Positions 12,949 to 25,417 of a stretch of 64,000 nt of DNA are shown piece by piece (position 1 is the stretch's first letter; every line of letters starts with the position of its first letter). The stretch is taken from NCBI GenBank assembly GCA_025642075.2, contig JAODUO010000033.1:556001-620000 (forward strand), read 5' to 3'. The notes below the pieces were generated by a model that was not told where the DNA came from, ran no database searches, and was given only the letters and a program-made list of their open reading frames with translations. This DNA is from Ridgeia piscesae. Its lineage: Eukaryota > Annelida > Polychaeta > Sabellida > Siboglinidae. The position numbers and the translations under genes are program-made.

Positions 12949-15900
12949 GTACTGACCGCATTATTTACCTTACATGGGGGCGGGGTTAGTTAGTAAAACA
13001 TTGCAGCATTGAGGATCTTTGTTAGTAAACCAGAAATAGTTGTCAGTTGATCTTCAAAGTAGAATGCACTGGAAACAAAAGTTATGTTTGGAGACTATCC
13101 TCCAGTCTTCCTTTGGAATGAACTACTGTAATACGCCCCATTAGTGTTCCTTCTCTCACCCTCACCCTGACTTTCAGCCCCTCATGGCAGGGTACCAATC
13201 AGGCTGTCAAGACATCTGTGTTTGTTTCGTAAACTTGACATCAAGACAGCTTCACTCTCCAGATCCCCGGAAGAGAAGGGGTGGGGGGCATTTTAAGTTA
13301 CAAGATGTGTAACTGGCATTTTAAGAGGGCAGATCCCTGTTGACAGCTGTCCACAGTCACCATTAAGGATAAATGATACTCATTTTTTTCAACAATTGCT
13401 TAAAACTATTTTAGAACTACCTTTTTGCAAGAAATTGTTTTGCCAGTCCACAATTGTTGGGTTGACATGTGCATTTTAACTTACATACACAAGTCAGTTG
13501 AGATGTGTATTAATACTGTTGCGACTCAAAAGACCTGACAAAAACTATAAACAACATATGAAACCCATTGTTAAAGCATCAGTGACAGTATAAGTTATAT
13601 GCCTTTTAAAGACTTTCCAATTTGATTCCTGTCCTAATGACTTGACAATACAATATGTTCTGTTTCAGAACCATGTAATTTTGTTGACTTACAGCTTTCA
13701 ACATAAAATCATTGTTAAATGTTGTGATAGAAAGGTAAGAAAAATAATAATATAGTTACCTGACTCAACTGGCTCTCATTTTGAATAAAATAAAAGATAA
13801 AAACAAGTTCTTATATAGCTGTGATTATATATATATATAATTGACCTAGTGACCCCAACATCATGATGTCCTACTGCATTCTGGGATATCGGACGAGCAT
13901 GAGAAAGTAACAGCGTAAAAACAGATGTCGGAAACATGAATTGTAGCATTTTAATTTAGACGTAAAAATGTTGCAGATGTGCGTGAATGTAGGTTAAGTG
14001 TGACACAGTGACATGGTTTATATTGTGGCTAGTAAATAATGGATTGTCACAAAATATTATTTTATTGTTCTGGGTTCATGTGTGCATAGAAATACACTCA
14101 CCAGCAATGAATAATACATGCTTTGGCCGAGCATGAGTAGCCATGTGGTCTATTATGTATGTATGACTAGTCACAGCGCAAATATGTTCTGTTCATGTCG
14201 ACAAAACCAGGGCAGAAAAAGTGCATTTAATCAACACAAAACTGCACCGTTGTCATTATGATAATGAAGATTATTTAATGACGTTACGCAGCAGAATTTC
14301 TGTCAAGCGTCATCTCTGTGAAGGTCATCCTTATGTCATTAATAATTAGGCTTGTTAAATAAACCACACCTACTTAACATAAACCAGTGCGTTGTGGGAA
14401 AAGACCGTGAAAAACCTTTGACCTTCATCGATCTTTTGGCGCATGCAGAGTTGCGATGTACAGGACTAATAGATAGAGGGTGTACTGTTGGGGACAAGAA
14501 TCAACTTATGCTTGCCCTGGCCTGCTGTGAGACTCAGGGATATCACCATTCGTGTCATCACATGACCACTTGACGCGTTATCAGAATACGAATCACGAAG
14601 GTCATCAGGTCGTTTTGTCAACAAGGCGTTGACTTTTGAGAACTGATTATTTTTGGCGGTTCCGCTGAACTAGCGGATTGCATTTTGTCCGTGTTCGGTC
14701 AGGCGTGACAGCCATGGTTCACTTGATTTACTGTAGGTCCAAGTTCTTTCTGGTTCTAGTCAAGTGCGATGCCATCCATAAGTTGTGGCTGTGGGTTTGT
14801 GTAGTGTAATATATCCTTGACACACAGAGAGTTGTATTGTAATGATGCTAACTGAGCAAGTTTCAGCGTAGTTCATTAGTTGTAGGAAGCTGTAGTTGCA
14901 TATTTACAGAAATGCTGTAGTCACGTCTAGTATGGCACGAAAAGCGCAAACAATTATTTACGGTCATACAACGGACAATTGTGGGCTTGGGACAGTCCAA
15001 ATTGGCAATTGCTAAACCAGTCTTTCACTCTTGAACTAGTCTAGTCTAAGTTTGATATATTGAACTATATTTGATAGACTTGACATTTCATTTGAACTAC
15101 ATTGTAGAAATACTGCAATCCTGGTGTGCATTCTATTCAGTGATCCAACACAAGATCAATGCATCATGCTTTTTTCAAATCTAAAGTAGCAACTTTTTAA
15201 TACAGTCAGTCGTGATCATTATCTCATTTTACAATGAACTATTTAACTTGCTGTTCTATGCAGACTCTTTGTTGGTCAGACATTTTATACACAAGTTTTC
15301 TTTTTATAACCAAAAGTGCAACATGTCCAAACTAAATTTTGTGTTTTATTGGATACTTCGTTGGATTTTGTCAGTTGTATAGTTTTGGTTGATTCTGTCA
15401 TGTGTGGCTTAATGGCACTTTGACAGGTCAATAAAACATTTAATACATTGTAGCAGGTGTTTTATTCACTTGCAGTGTTTATCTTAAAAAAACATTCTCT
15501 CATCTGACAGGTGTAAAAATACTTCCCATCAGTGCTTGAAAGCGTTCACTTAGTAGGCGACAAAACTCAGGTACGAATCTTTTTGGCTTCCACTTGTATA
15601 TTCATAGAATTATTTACACTTTTTGCAAAACAGGCATTTGTATCAACTTTAATTATGTAGATGAATGCTGCCATTTTTTTTACCAAGTATTGGAAGAACT
15701 TGTTGGCTTGTAAGTTATGAAAGTCATCAAAATGTTAAAGTAAAGTATAAAGCACTCCATGGTATTGTAAAAAATATATTGTGCTTTTTAAGTATCTTAG
15801 AAATGCAGCTTGGAAAGTTGTGGTTAGTGTATCGGAGGACTTTAAATGTTATGTTACCTTTTGCAAAAACAACTTCAAAGTTGGCTACTTTTATCTTGAA

Positions 15901-16601
15901 TTAAATACCATTGCCATTGGTGGCCTGGTTACAGAACAACTTGCAAAAAGTGATAAGTTTTGTTATCTGTTGCTAAATTATAATAATAACTACTTGTTGA
16001 TGTAGCTTCAAAATTGTTTCGGTTACTTCATTGACAAAGTGAAATGTAGAATTGGTATAATAAATAAATATTAAATAAATATATAACATATTTAATAGCT
16101 TGCTAATCAGAAAAAGTTTTGAAAGAAAAAGTATGAATTATTAACTAAAGCACTAGCAAGTAGCAACTACACGTTTGCAAGAGATACTAAGATTATGCAG
16201 TTTGAAGCGATGTCTGAAAATGTTTCAGATGCTGCAGGTAAATTGTTCAGGCTTGTTTTATTGCATTCTTACATTCTTATTTAAAGTGTCGTTGTCGCTC
16301 TCTGATGCAATCTGCTTTGTCCTTGACTTACATTTCTCAGGCACTGTCAACTCTAGTGTAAAGAAGATACTTCATGAATATTTTACCCCAGAATATCCAC
16401 ATCACAGAAATGGTGGTTGTGTTCACACGATCCTCACATCGAGGGTAGTGAAATTGTTGCATCTAGGGCACTGGGATACATGAACCCAGTACCTTGTCCC
16501 AGTTTCCCAAGCCCAAGGGAGCAGGGTTCAACGTTCCTTTAGGTACCATGCCAGGTACGAAGGACGTTTTCCTCTCGGATCTCTCGGTATGACAAGCACA
16601 T
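12949..16601. other. Stretch without a recognised gene
   Basis: There is a short TA run near 13825-13840. ORFs at 14352-14573, 15665-16005 and 16175-16483 show no domain and no supporting splice sites. No repeats with more than two copies were noticed. Confidence 0.5.
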
Positions 16602-16643
16602 GGCACGCGTACGGCACGCGTACGGGGCACGCGTCAGGCACGC
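16602..16643. repeat. GGCACGCGTAC short tandem repeat
   Basis: About 3.5 copies of an 11-12 bp unit, GGCACGCGTAC and variants, give three ACGCGT hexamers in 30 bp. It is a small CpG-dense island in CpG-poor DNA. The ACGCGT core resembles a yeast MCB element, but I attach no function to it here. Confidence 0.85.
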
Positions 16644-18355
16644 ATTTATATGGCTGAATCGCCTGCAGCGAATTAAATTGCTGAGACGTTCGGGTTCTTA
16701 ACAGACACCATAGACCTTGATACCTGGTTTTCTTAAATGGGGACTCAGATAGATATTGTACGTCCCGTCATTTTAAAGATGTACATTACTGTTTTGTATT
16801 TCGAAAGGGGTACATTAGCTGTGCGTTTGAATGCTAGACTGTCAGTCAAGAGGAATGCCTTTTAAGCCATTTCAAAACATGGAATTTTGTTAGCACTCAA
16901 TGACTGACTTTTGGAAGAGACAACTTATGTGTGAAGACTTTAGTGCTTAGCATTTTAGCTAATTGTACGGTATGTTATGAGTGCGTATCATTAACTAATC
17001 TTGCAGTAATTTACCACCGACAAAGCACCTGAACTTGGCTGAACTTCTGTCGCCCAAACAGTGCCCAGCCCTTGTCCAGTATTTAGAAGAAGAAGAGATG
17101 CTAAGTCTAAGAGCATGTCTGGTGTCTGTGATGTGAGGAAGCAAAATACCCCACGCAGGGGGTAAATAAGTAAGCAGTGTTGGACTTACATCTGTAACGC
17201 AGGGTGACAGTGCCCTAGGGTGGAGTATATAGCATTGACTCTTCTAATACATGGATGTAAACAGGAGGCACACGCCACACCTGCCACCAACTACAACATT
17301 ACAGTAATAAAATAGTCTCGCATCACTTCAGTCACATATCAAAAAGCAAACACACAACCAGACGCAGAAGTAAATGTCCACGTTATCGTGATACAAATCA
17401 AAACATTTCTTCCACCTTTTCTGTCTAAAACTTATAATTAGCTGTGAGCCAGACATCCAGGTAATCTGCAGCCAATTACAGTTGACTTCACCAACAGGTC
17501 CTGGACGAGGTCGGTCAGAACTATCTGACTAGGATCAAAGATAAAGTATTCTGTTCTGTCCATCGTGATGTGATGGCAGAAGGGACCAATTGTGTTAGTG
17601 AAGTTGAATCAGTGAAAAATAAGTATAGACGGATATAAATGTATTATATGCTGTGTGCGAGGTGTAGATAAGATCAGTTTTATTTTGGGGTAGGTATGCT
17701 GCTGTCATTGCACGGATGAAATTGGAATACTTGTGTGTGTCAGCAGAGTTTAGTAAGTGTATTTCCTCCAAGAGCCGAGGTCAACTCTTCTTTCTATGTT
17801 CGATAAGTTGCATGGATCAGTTGCCCCTCATCTACTAACTGGCTGCGTATTTAAAAAAATTATTAAAGTTATGTGTTAGTATTCTCGACTTTTTTAGAGG
17901 GTGTTTCCTACCTGGCAGAATTAAGTGGCAGCCAGTTCTCTAGGTGACGCCACTGTAAACCAGTGGCGTCTTCTGTAAGGGTCAGTGTCAGCAAGTACAC
18001 GGTAAATGTTAATCAAGATAAGCAGGATATACTGATATATATTTAATTCTGAGATTAACAATATTTTTTTAAAATTATTTATTCATTGAGGATGGAGAAA
18101 ACATCTAGTTGTTTTGCCTAACAATTCAATCCAGCCTAATTGTTTCTGTTGAGGATAGAATGTTGGAATTGCTGTAGAAGATCTGACATACATTTGTAAT
18201 TGTGTTGTGCAGATAAAACGAAACACCATAATTTATATTAGTTGCTGTGACATTATCTATGAAATGTGGATACCATAAAATATTGTTCAAAAGCAAACGT
18301 TTTCACATATTTCTATTTATATGTAAACAATATTTTGTGATGGTCCCTTTGTAGT
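16644..18355. other. Stretch without a recognised gene
   Basis: I see no tandem array, transposon terminus or credible exon here. Confidence 0.5.
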
Positions 18356-18567
18356 TTACCAGCACATAGGTAACAGTTGACCAGCACATATAGGTCACAG
18401 TTGGCCAGCGCATATAGGTCACAGTTGACCAGCACATATAGGTCACAGTTGACCAGCGCATATAGGTCACAGTTGACCAGCACATATAGGTCACAGTTGA
18501 CCAGCGCATATAGGTCACAGTTGACCAGCACATATAGGTCACAGTTGACCAGCGCATATAGGTCACA
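18356..18567. repeat. 24-bp minisatellite with 48-bp higher-order period
   Basis: About nine copies of a 24-bp unit run from 18356. After the first two, units alternate strictly between CAGCACATA and CAGCGCATA, so the true period of the array is 48 bp. Each unit contains AGGTCA, and across each junction lies AGGTCACAGTTGACC, an inverted pair of nuclear-receptor-type half-sites four bases apart. The unit is a multiple of three and lacks stops in several frames, so ORFs on both strands (for example 18303-18654 minus) are by-products of the repeat. Confidence 0.95.
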
Positions 18568-19139
18568 AGGACAGGACATGTATAGACTATAAGTTGACAT
18601 AGAGACCTGTCCATTCATGCAGCAGCAATTGAAATTCTCCAGGGACCGTGTCAAAGTGACCCTGCTTGCTGATGAAATAAAGGAACAGTATGTATATTTT
18701 TTATGTGGGGAGATTTATTTAATTTATTCGTTAAATTTAGTTTTTTGGATCAAGTTGACACGAACTTGGAAATGTTCATTACATATGCATGCAGTGCACA
18801 TATTGGGTATTAAAAGTTGCTAATGCTATTAATATATTTTATTTAACTATAGTTGTTTTACATGTACTTTTATGGCATTGAATGTGTATCTGTAAATTTT
18901 TTAATTGTATTTTGTGCAAGCATTAATAAACACATTATAGGGTTTTCTGAATTAAAATGTATTATTATTATTAACTGTCAAAGAATATTAAATTGTATCA
19001 GAAAACAGTTGGTCTGTAATCACAAAGGCATTGGTGGTTTTTCAACAGCAGAAAGTTTAACAGATTTGGTCTTGATTTGGATTAAGATTTTCCATAAATT
19101 TGGCAATGATAAAAAAATTACATATGGGTTTGGAATAGG
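18568..19139. other. AT-rich stretch, nothing recognised
   Basis: This is T-rich DNA with chance ORFs at 18617-18823 and 18853-19176. No array or element end was seen. Confidence 0.5.
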
Positions 19140-19545
19140 TTGCTCTGAAGGAAGGCACAGAAGGGGAAGGGGATGATTGCTTGAGGTAAGGAATTAGAGG
19201 GGAGGCTATGCTACAAAGGATTTCCAGGAAACCTACAGCCTGTCGGAAGGAAACGGGAAGAGAAGGGCAGGTAGAGAAAGAGGAAGAGAGGCAGTGAACA
19301 CATTGGGCTGGAGGCTGGGGCTGGAGGCTGGGGGTGGAGGCTGGGGGTGGGGATTAGTGTTGGAGAAATGTGGATAAAGATAAAACAACTAAAGAAATGG
19401 AGGTTCTCAGAGCACTGGGAAAAAGAGATGCATCTAAACACAATTTGAGGAGAGTTAAAAAGGAGATACTTTCTTTGGGGAAAACGGAGATAAATAGTTG
19501 GAGAAAAGGGAGAAGGACAGGAGGAAGAGTGGAGAGAAACAAGAA
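19140..19545. repeat. Purine-rich tract with G-quadruplex motif
   Basis: About 400 bp are strongly purine-rich on the plus strand (GGAAG, GAGAGG and GGAGAAAAGG words). At 19309-19352 a GGCTGGGGGTGGA-type 13-bp unit is repeated about three times. It gives four G runs at 19317-19320, 19330-19334, 19343-19347 and 19349-19352, a long-loop G-quadruplex motif. The asymmetry could also support triplex DNA. The minus-strand ORFs here (19211-19542) are low-complexity Pro/Ser/Phe readings of the complementary pyrimidines. Confidence 0.85.
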
Positions 19546-19775
19546 GTGAAACTGGGGAAATATGCCCTGTTGTTTTAAATTGTCAAAGATAAACTTTGTT
19601 TGAAATTTGATATTATCCTACATGACTGATGAAATAAACAACAGTAGGTTTTGAACATTATTCTTAGGAGTCCATAAAACATTTAATTTGTACTTTGAGA
19701 ACATCATTTATGTAGCAATTGTCCAAAGAAACAAGGATCAGTCCATTTTCTCAATCAAGTACACAGTTGTACAAG

Positions 19776-19778
<3 letters not shown>

Positions 19779-19865
<87 letters not shown>

Positions 19866-19873
19866 TATATATA
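19779..19873. repeat. (TA)n microsatellite
   Basis: About 38 uninterrupted TA units are followed by a slightly degenerate ATATACATATATATA tail. The overlapping ORF is poly-Ile/Tyr and not a gene. Confidence 0.98.
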
Positions 19874-22800
19874 AAAATAATTTCAGAGGCATGCAGTGGA
19901 ATAGGTATTTATATCACATTGATTTAGCTACTCAATTTTGCACTAAGTATCTGTATTATTTATTGATTAAATACCACAATTTTACCCATTATCTGCACAT
20001 CTTTACTTTATTGTTATCTGCCAGATTTCCAGCTAATCTCTGGCCACTTGCCTCTGACTACACTAGCAGGTTGAGGCAGTGAATGACGACGGGTTGAAAA
20101 TAAACCGTGTCCATCATGGTGATACGAGAACTTGAGTGTGCAAGTCAAGTTTAATCAGCGGGAAAAATCTCTCGATGTCTCAGATGATTGAGGTGGAATT
20201 GACAGGGCACCCCTGGCCCTTTTTGCTCGTCCCAAATCACAAAATGCTCATGGTGTAGTGTAAAGAAATGCCACTCTCGTGGACAATCGCTGGTCCCTCA
20301 ACTCGGGTAATCGACGACCACAGATACATGTCACCACACTGGACGGCTTTGTCGAGAAAATAGGGCAAGATTCTTAGAATCCAGTATATTATGTTAAATT
20401 TTCGCCATGCCTTGGTGACCTCAATGAACTGACCAAAGGTTAAATGGCCTGATTATTTTTTATCCCGAGTTGAAAGAAAGGAGGGTTTTCTTGTGACACC
20501 TTGTGTTATTGTTATTTTCAACAGGCTATTTTGTTATGTGTCAAGATATCACACTTGCCTACAATGTTGTATGTTCAATTATCAATAGTGAAAAGTAATG
20601 AGGTAATAGCTGGGGTTGGTTTAACACAAAGTGCATATGTTAGATGAAATCACGAAAACAATTGGTTTGACTGACTTGCGAGTGAGGATATCTGTAAGGT
20701 TTAATAAGTACGCGAAGATAGAGCCAGATTACTTCCCCACTCAATTTTGACCAAAACGTGTCGGAAATAGATGATTTTTCCCCAAATATAAAAAAGTATG
20801 CAAATGAGCATGTGTAGTACTACTAATAGTAAATACTTAGTAGGTAATTTATTTACAAAGTGCGCCTGAATTGAGACAAGCAGGAAAACTAAACTTTAAA
20901 TGTCAGTGAGAAATGCCAGCATGGCTTCATATCTAGGGTAAGTAGTTTTTTCCGCCTGTCCAGGTGTGGGACAGGGGCAGGGGTATTCATCGACTGACAA
21001 CCTAATTGAGTTCGCATCACTGCTTCTGTCGACTTCCTACAGGTGGGCGGGGTTAGTAACTTAGTACTGCTGGCAGCATTCAGAGATGTCCCGGTCTTTC
21101 ATGTTGAACCCTGTTTAACTTCAGTGGTTGGCAGCTCTTTGCTCTCTTCTTTCTGCAAAGGGCGTCACAACAGATCCAGTGATTCACTGTGAAAATGTGC
21201 TGCATTTTCTGAATGTAAACGTACCACGTATTCCACACCGGAGTTCGCATTGTTTGACATCATCTTTGTGCATCTGTTGGGTGCAGCTGTTTAAATTCGC
21301 AGAGAATCTTGAGGGATTTTCATTGGTTAATGGAATAACTGTTTTATGGACGTTTATGGACATTGTAGCTTCATAGATTTCTTATTTGTCACGATGCATG
21401 CACCATGCATAATATATCAGTTCTCAAGGTTTCCAAATCGACTTTTGTTCACATTAAATTGTACGATACAATGGCAGTAAAGACGAACAAATAATAAATG
21501 TCAGGCATTTATTATTTTGCCGCCCATACCTGGCGACATCAAATGAAAGCAAGAAATTAAAGTGACATGTAATAGCAAGTATGGTCAAATGTTGATAAAT
21601 AATAAATTAACACAAGTAATGTTGTACATTATAAATACTTTCACAAAGACAGAGTTTAATGTTGTAATTTAATATAGAATGCACCTAAAATAATTCCTAC
21701 ACAACTTGGTCTTTCACCTCTTGGTATTTAACAGTGAAATAAACCATTCGAGCTTTATGACGTGCAAAGACTGTTTTATTGCAATAAAACACAGACTAAT
21801 AAATCTTCTTCAACTTTCAAGGTGAAATGCAACATCTTTCACCGGATGATAGATTCGTCTGTCGTTCCGGTTTTGCACAATTGTTAATCGTAAACGTGTT
21901 ACTGAAAGAAAGATAGAACTATTTCATATGATAAGAATTGACTAAATCAAAGTTAACTAATAGAAATGACAAAGGATACAGGTAAATTAAAGACAACCAC
22001 ACCATGGAACATATAGTACATACAAATTACTCCCTTTTAACAATAGTTGTAGCATACTGCAGACTTTGGTATGTGGAAATTAGCTAGAAAATTGTTTATT
22101 GGAAAAGAGAACACTGCATGTGATGTCATGTTTTTATTAGAAAACATGACAATATAGCAGTTTAAAGCAGATATTGGACTTATTGACCTTGAAGTTGTTT
22201 AAACTTTATGCGGATGTACTTAAGTAAAATATTTTTGTTGACAATGTTTGTCACGTGATTCCTTGCCACGTAATACCTTCCTGGGGGTATCAGTTAGGTG
22301 TCATTAAAGTGGACTTTATTGACATTTTGTCAAAGGGGAAGTGTGTGTTTGCTAACCTTGAGGTGGGATGACGTAGGTCATTGACAAATAAGTAGATGTG
22401 GTGATTTTATGGATCTTCAAAATAACAAACGTTTTCCAATGAAAGTTGTACTTTGTGTGAGTTCATTAAACTGTACACATTCCACTCACCTAAGATTATA
22501 AATGTTTATGGAAGATTCTAACCAGATATCTGTGAAATATGTTTACTTACAATACTACAGGTGGTGATAACATGGTTTAATTAACATGTGAATAAAGGTA
22601 CAAATATAATTAAGCAGTTTAATATCTTCATAAACCTGTTATTAATATAAAAAGGAAGCATTGACTATTGTGTTAGGATGCCTTGATAAATGTCATAAAT
22701 ACATAAATATAGGTAGATGTGAAGCTATTTTGTAAAGATACAGTGTCTGGAAGGTTTGTAGGGGATTGTAGGGGTATGGATAGCACTTTTTTAACTTTCA

Positions 22801-22960
22801 GACATCTGAGGAAGAATCAAGAGTAGACTTGATAATGTTCTTGAATGAAGTGGTATGAGTAATGTGTGTTTATTGTTCAATGGATTAATTGACATAAGTG
22901 CAAACCTCTTGTGTTGAGTTGACTGTCAATTTGTCTTTTATATAATTTACTACCTTAGTA
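19874..22960. other. Stretch without a recognised gene
   Basis: Nothing in this 3 kb matches a repeat or element elsewhere in the window. An ORF at 21128-21376 has no recognisable domain. Confidence 0.5.
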
Positions 22961-22961
22961 G

Positions 22962-23288
22962 AGCACAGTGGCTCAGAGGTATAGCTTCGGACTCTCGACT
23001 AAGAAGGCCCGGGTTCGAATCCTGTGCTGCGGTGTTAAAAACCTTGGGCACGTTTTTTCACTCTACATTGCTCCAGTTCACTCAGCTGTATAAATGAGTA
23101 CCTGCCTACAGACAGTGGTGGATATGTGTACGAGCAGCCTTCGTGCATTAATTGTAGCATATGGCTGGATGCTTCCCAGAGAAGTTGAGACGGTGTCTGA
23201 TTGAACAGGTCTGTCAGGGAAGTAAAGTGAAAAGCGCTTTGATCAGTCCTGAGGATTGAACATTGCGCTATATAAGAACTTACATTTA
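22962..23288 (+). mobile_element. tRNA-derived SINE
   Basis: The element is about 325 bp with a tRNA-like head carrying an A box (TGGCTCAGAGGT, 22969-22980) and a B box (GGTTCGAATCC, 23012-23022). A body follows with CTTGGGCACG, then CAGCTGTATAAATGAGTACC, and a tail containing AAAGCGCTTTGATC and GCGCTATATAAGAAC. Heads of this kind are transcribed by RNA polymerase III. Bodies with the CTTGGGCA and AGCGCTTTGA...GCGCTATATAA words are shared by SINEs of many marine invertebrates and fish, where the 3' end resembles a partner LINE. I did not find clear target duplications. The minus-strand ORF through it is a shadow. Confidence 0.88.
22969..23022 (+). promoter_or_regulatory. Internal RNA polymerase III promoter (A and B boxes)
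   Basis: The boxes are TGGCTCAGAGGT and GGTTCGAATCC, 31 bp apart, the geometry of a normal tRNA without a long variable arm. Both fit consensus well, so this SINE copy may be fairly young or selectively retained. Confidence 0.85.
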
Positions 23289-23475
23289 CCTTCTGAATGA
23301 AATGAGTATTATTTTGACACTTAACAGGTGTCACATATTATATGCTTCAATGGCAACATAGAAACTGAGCCAATATTAAATTTATGTTTTTCAGTATTCA
23401 AATGCCAAGTGTGATTAGTGGAAATGAATAATAATGAAAATAAGCATACACAATTTTATATTCATCTTTGAACTA

Positions 23476-24527
23476 CAGTAGAACTCCTCATGAACTTTTT
23501 ACGACCGTTTTTTCACTGACAGTCTACGCTATATAAATGCCCCCTCATCAACAACCACCTGACAATGGCAATTTTACTTTTACCCCTGACGAACGACCAT
23601 CCGATAGGTGGCCAGCACATTTTTTATCCTAAATGTTGCTACGAACTCTCATTAAATGCATGACTAACGGCGCACAGACGTGCATAATGCCATAAAAACA
23701 ATAAAATCGCATGATCATGATGACGACCATTCATTTTGGTGATCTTTTACTTTCTGACCGAACTATGAAAACGACAATTAACAGCCGCTAGACTTTCCTC
23801 ACTTATCTTATATATTGATAAACACACACTATGTTATAAAATTAAACCACTTACATTATTGAAATAAAAAATTCATAAAATAAACTCGTGCAAGAACTCG
23901 CCGGCAAGACATCATGGCGGACATGGACATCGTCAGTGGCTATGCGTAGCTCTGTGATTACTGTAATATCCATATTGTGTATGATTAAAGTTTAGAAACT
24001 TAGGCTAAGTTTTAGGTTAGTTTTGGATAAAACTGGAATCCAGATTTTGCGATACCGCGATAAAATATCAACAACAACAAAATGGCGACCGCCGTGCGAT
24101 TACCCAGACGGCGTGAGGTGGCAGCACTTTTTAACCCCTCAGACCGATTTTGAAATAATAAATTAAATGAGAATACATTTGTTCAGGTATTATATAAAAA
24201 AACGATCCAAATAAGGATACTTTTTACCAGAAATTAAAAAAACGATTCAAAATTAAACTTATACTGAAACATGTCACACATAAAATAAACAGAATAGATA
24301 ATTTTGTTGTTAATGTGTTGTCTCATTTTTTATTTTCTGTATTTTACTACTTAGCTTTTTATCGAGGCATACATGCTATATGGATATTACTTTTTATGAT
24401 ATGCGTAAATGTATGAAGTGATCCAAAACATCAAAATAACCAAACGCCTTACGGGAGACCACCCCTCTTTTAAGACCGCTCCACTCCGATTTGGGGGGGG
24501 GGCGGTCTTAAATGAGGGGTTCTACTG
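23476..24527 (-). mobile_element. Non-autonomous pogo/Tigger-like DNA transposon, copy 2
   Basis: The element is about 1,052 bp with TA on both sides. The left TIR begins CAGTAGAACTCCTCATGAAC and the right end is AATGAGGGGTTCTACTG. It is the same family as 10644-11258 but inverted relative to it and better preserved at the ends. Homologous blocks include the subterminal hairpin (24461-24519), 'CCAAAACATCAAAATAACC', a CpG-rich block around 24078-24150 and 'TATGAAAACGAC' near 23765. No transposase reading frame remains. A run of nine G lies within the hairpin loop at about 24493-24501. Confidence 0.88.
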
Positions 24528-25345
24528 TAGTATCAAATCAGCCTCATGATAATTATGGTGTCTCACCGAAATAGTTTTCACTGCTTTGTAGAATAGAGCA
24601 CCATTAAGATAATAATTTAGTTTATTTATTTGGATACTTGACAAATATAATAAGAACTAAATGTGTTGTATACTTGATGTGTTATGTATGTATTTTCATA
24701 CAAACACTTCATATTCTGTCTATTATTAAATATTATGGTCATCTGGCATATCTAATCGATTACGTAAGCCAACTACTTAGGCAATTAGCATAATTTATGT
24801 AAATACTTTCATGACCTGTCCGATTAAAGGTCAAATATTTTTGATGTCATAAGTATATATTGTTATGTTTGCTCTTCAAAGTTCGTGTATCACCAGAAGC
24901 ACGAAGTGTTGCGCAAACTGTCCGATGACAACCTGGCAGTTGTTTGTTTTTACTTAGCCACATGCAAGTGCTTTCAACTGGCAGTGTCTTTGGTACAAGT
25001 CAACTCATAAAACACTACACACGAGTCAAAGTCTGCAGTTTGATTTACAAATTAATATGTCCCTTGAGGCTCTGGTTGTTAGAATGTATTAGAATAAATT
25101 GTTTGCTTAAATAATTTGGTTGCCCGTGTTTACTGTCATAGTAGTAATATTTGTATGGACTAGTGAGTGTAATAGCATGATCTAAATGAAGCCCTCCAAG
25201 AGAAATTAAGTATAGTACAAGTTATTTAATGAGATGTTACAGATATAAGTATTGTTAACGTTTTACTATGTGGGCTATACATATATAGTTGCAGACATCC
25301 ATGAATTAGAAATATGGTTCTATTTAAATAACAATGTTTAACCTT
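24528..25345. other. AT-rich stretch, nothing recognised
   Basis: No array, element end or exon-like segment was seen between the transposon and the next TA tract. Confidence 0.5.
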
Positions 25346-25352
25346 ATGTATG

Positions 25353-25411
<59 letters not shown>

Positions 25412-25417
25412 GTATAA
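25346..25417. repeat. Compound TA/TG microsatellite
   Basis: Runs of TA are broken at intervals by GTATG, ATACAT and TATGTA. The tract is close to palindromic and could form a cruciform. Confidence 0.92.

Noticed and set aside
17205..17226. Fifth CTCF site (minus strand, CCACCCTAGGGCACTG)
   Set aside because: It lacks the GGGGGC core, with several mismatches at key positions.
18303..18654. ORFs of 71-113 codons on both strands over the 24-bp array
   Set aside because: The repeat unit is a multiple of three and stop-free in several frames; periodic peptides on both strands mark an artefact.
22962..23033. Functional tRNA gene
   Set aside because: The A and B boxes are good, but the acceptor arms do not pair at the correct positions and a SINE body and tail follow directly.
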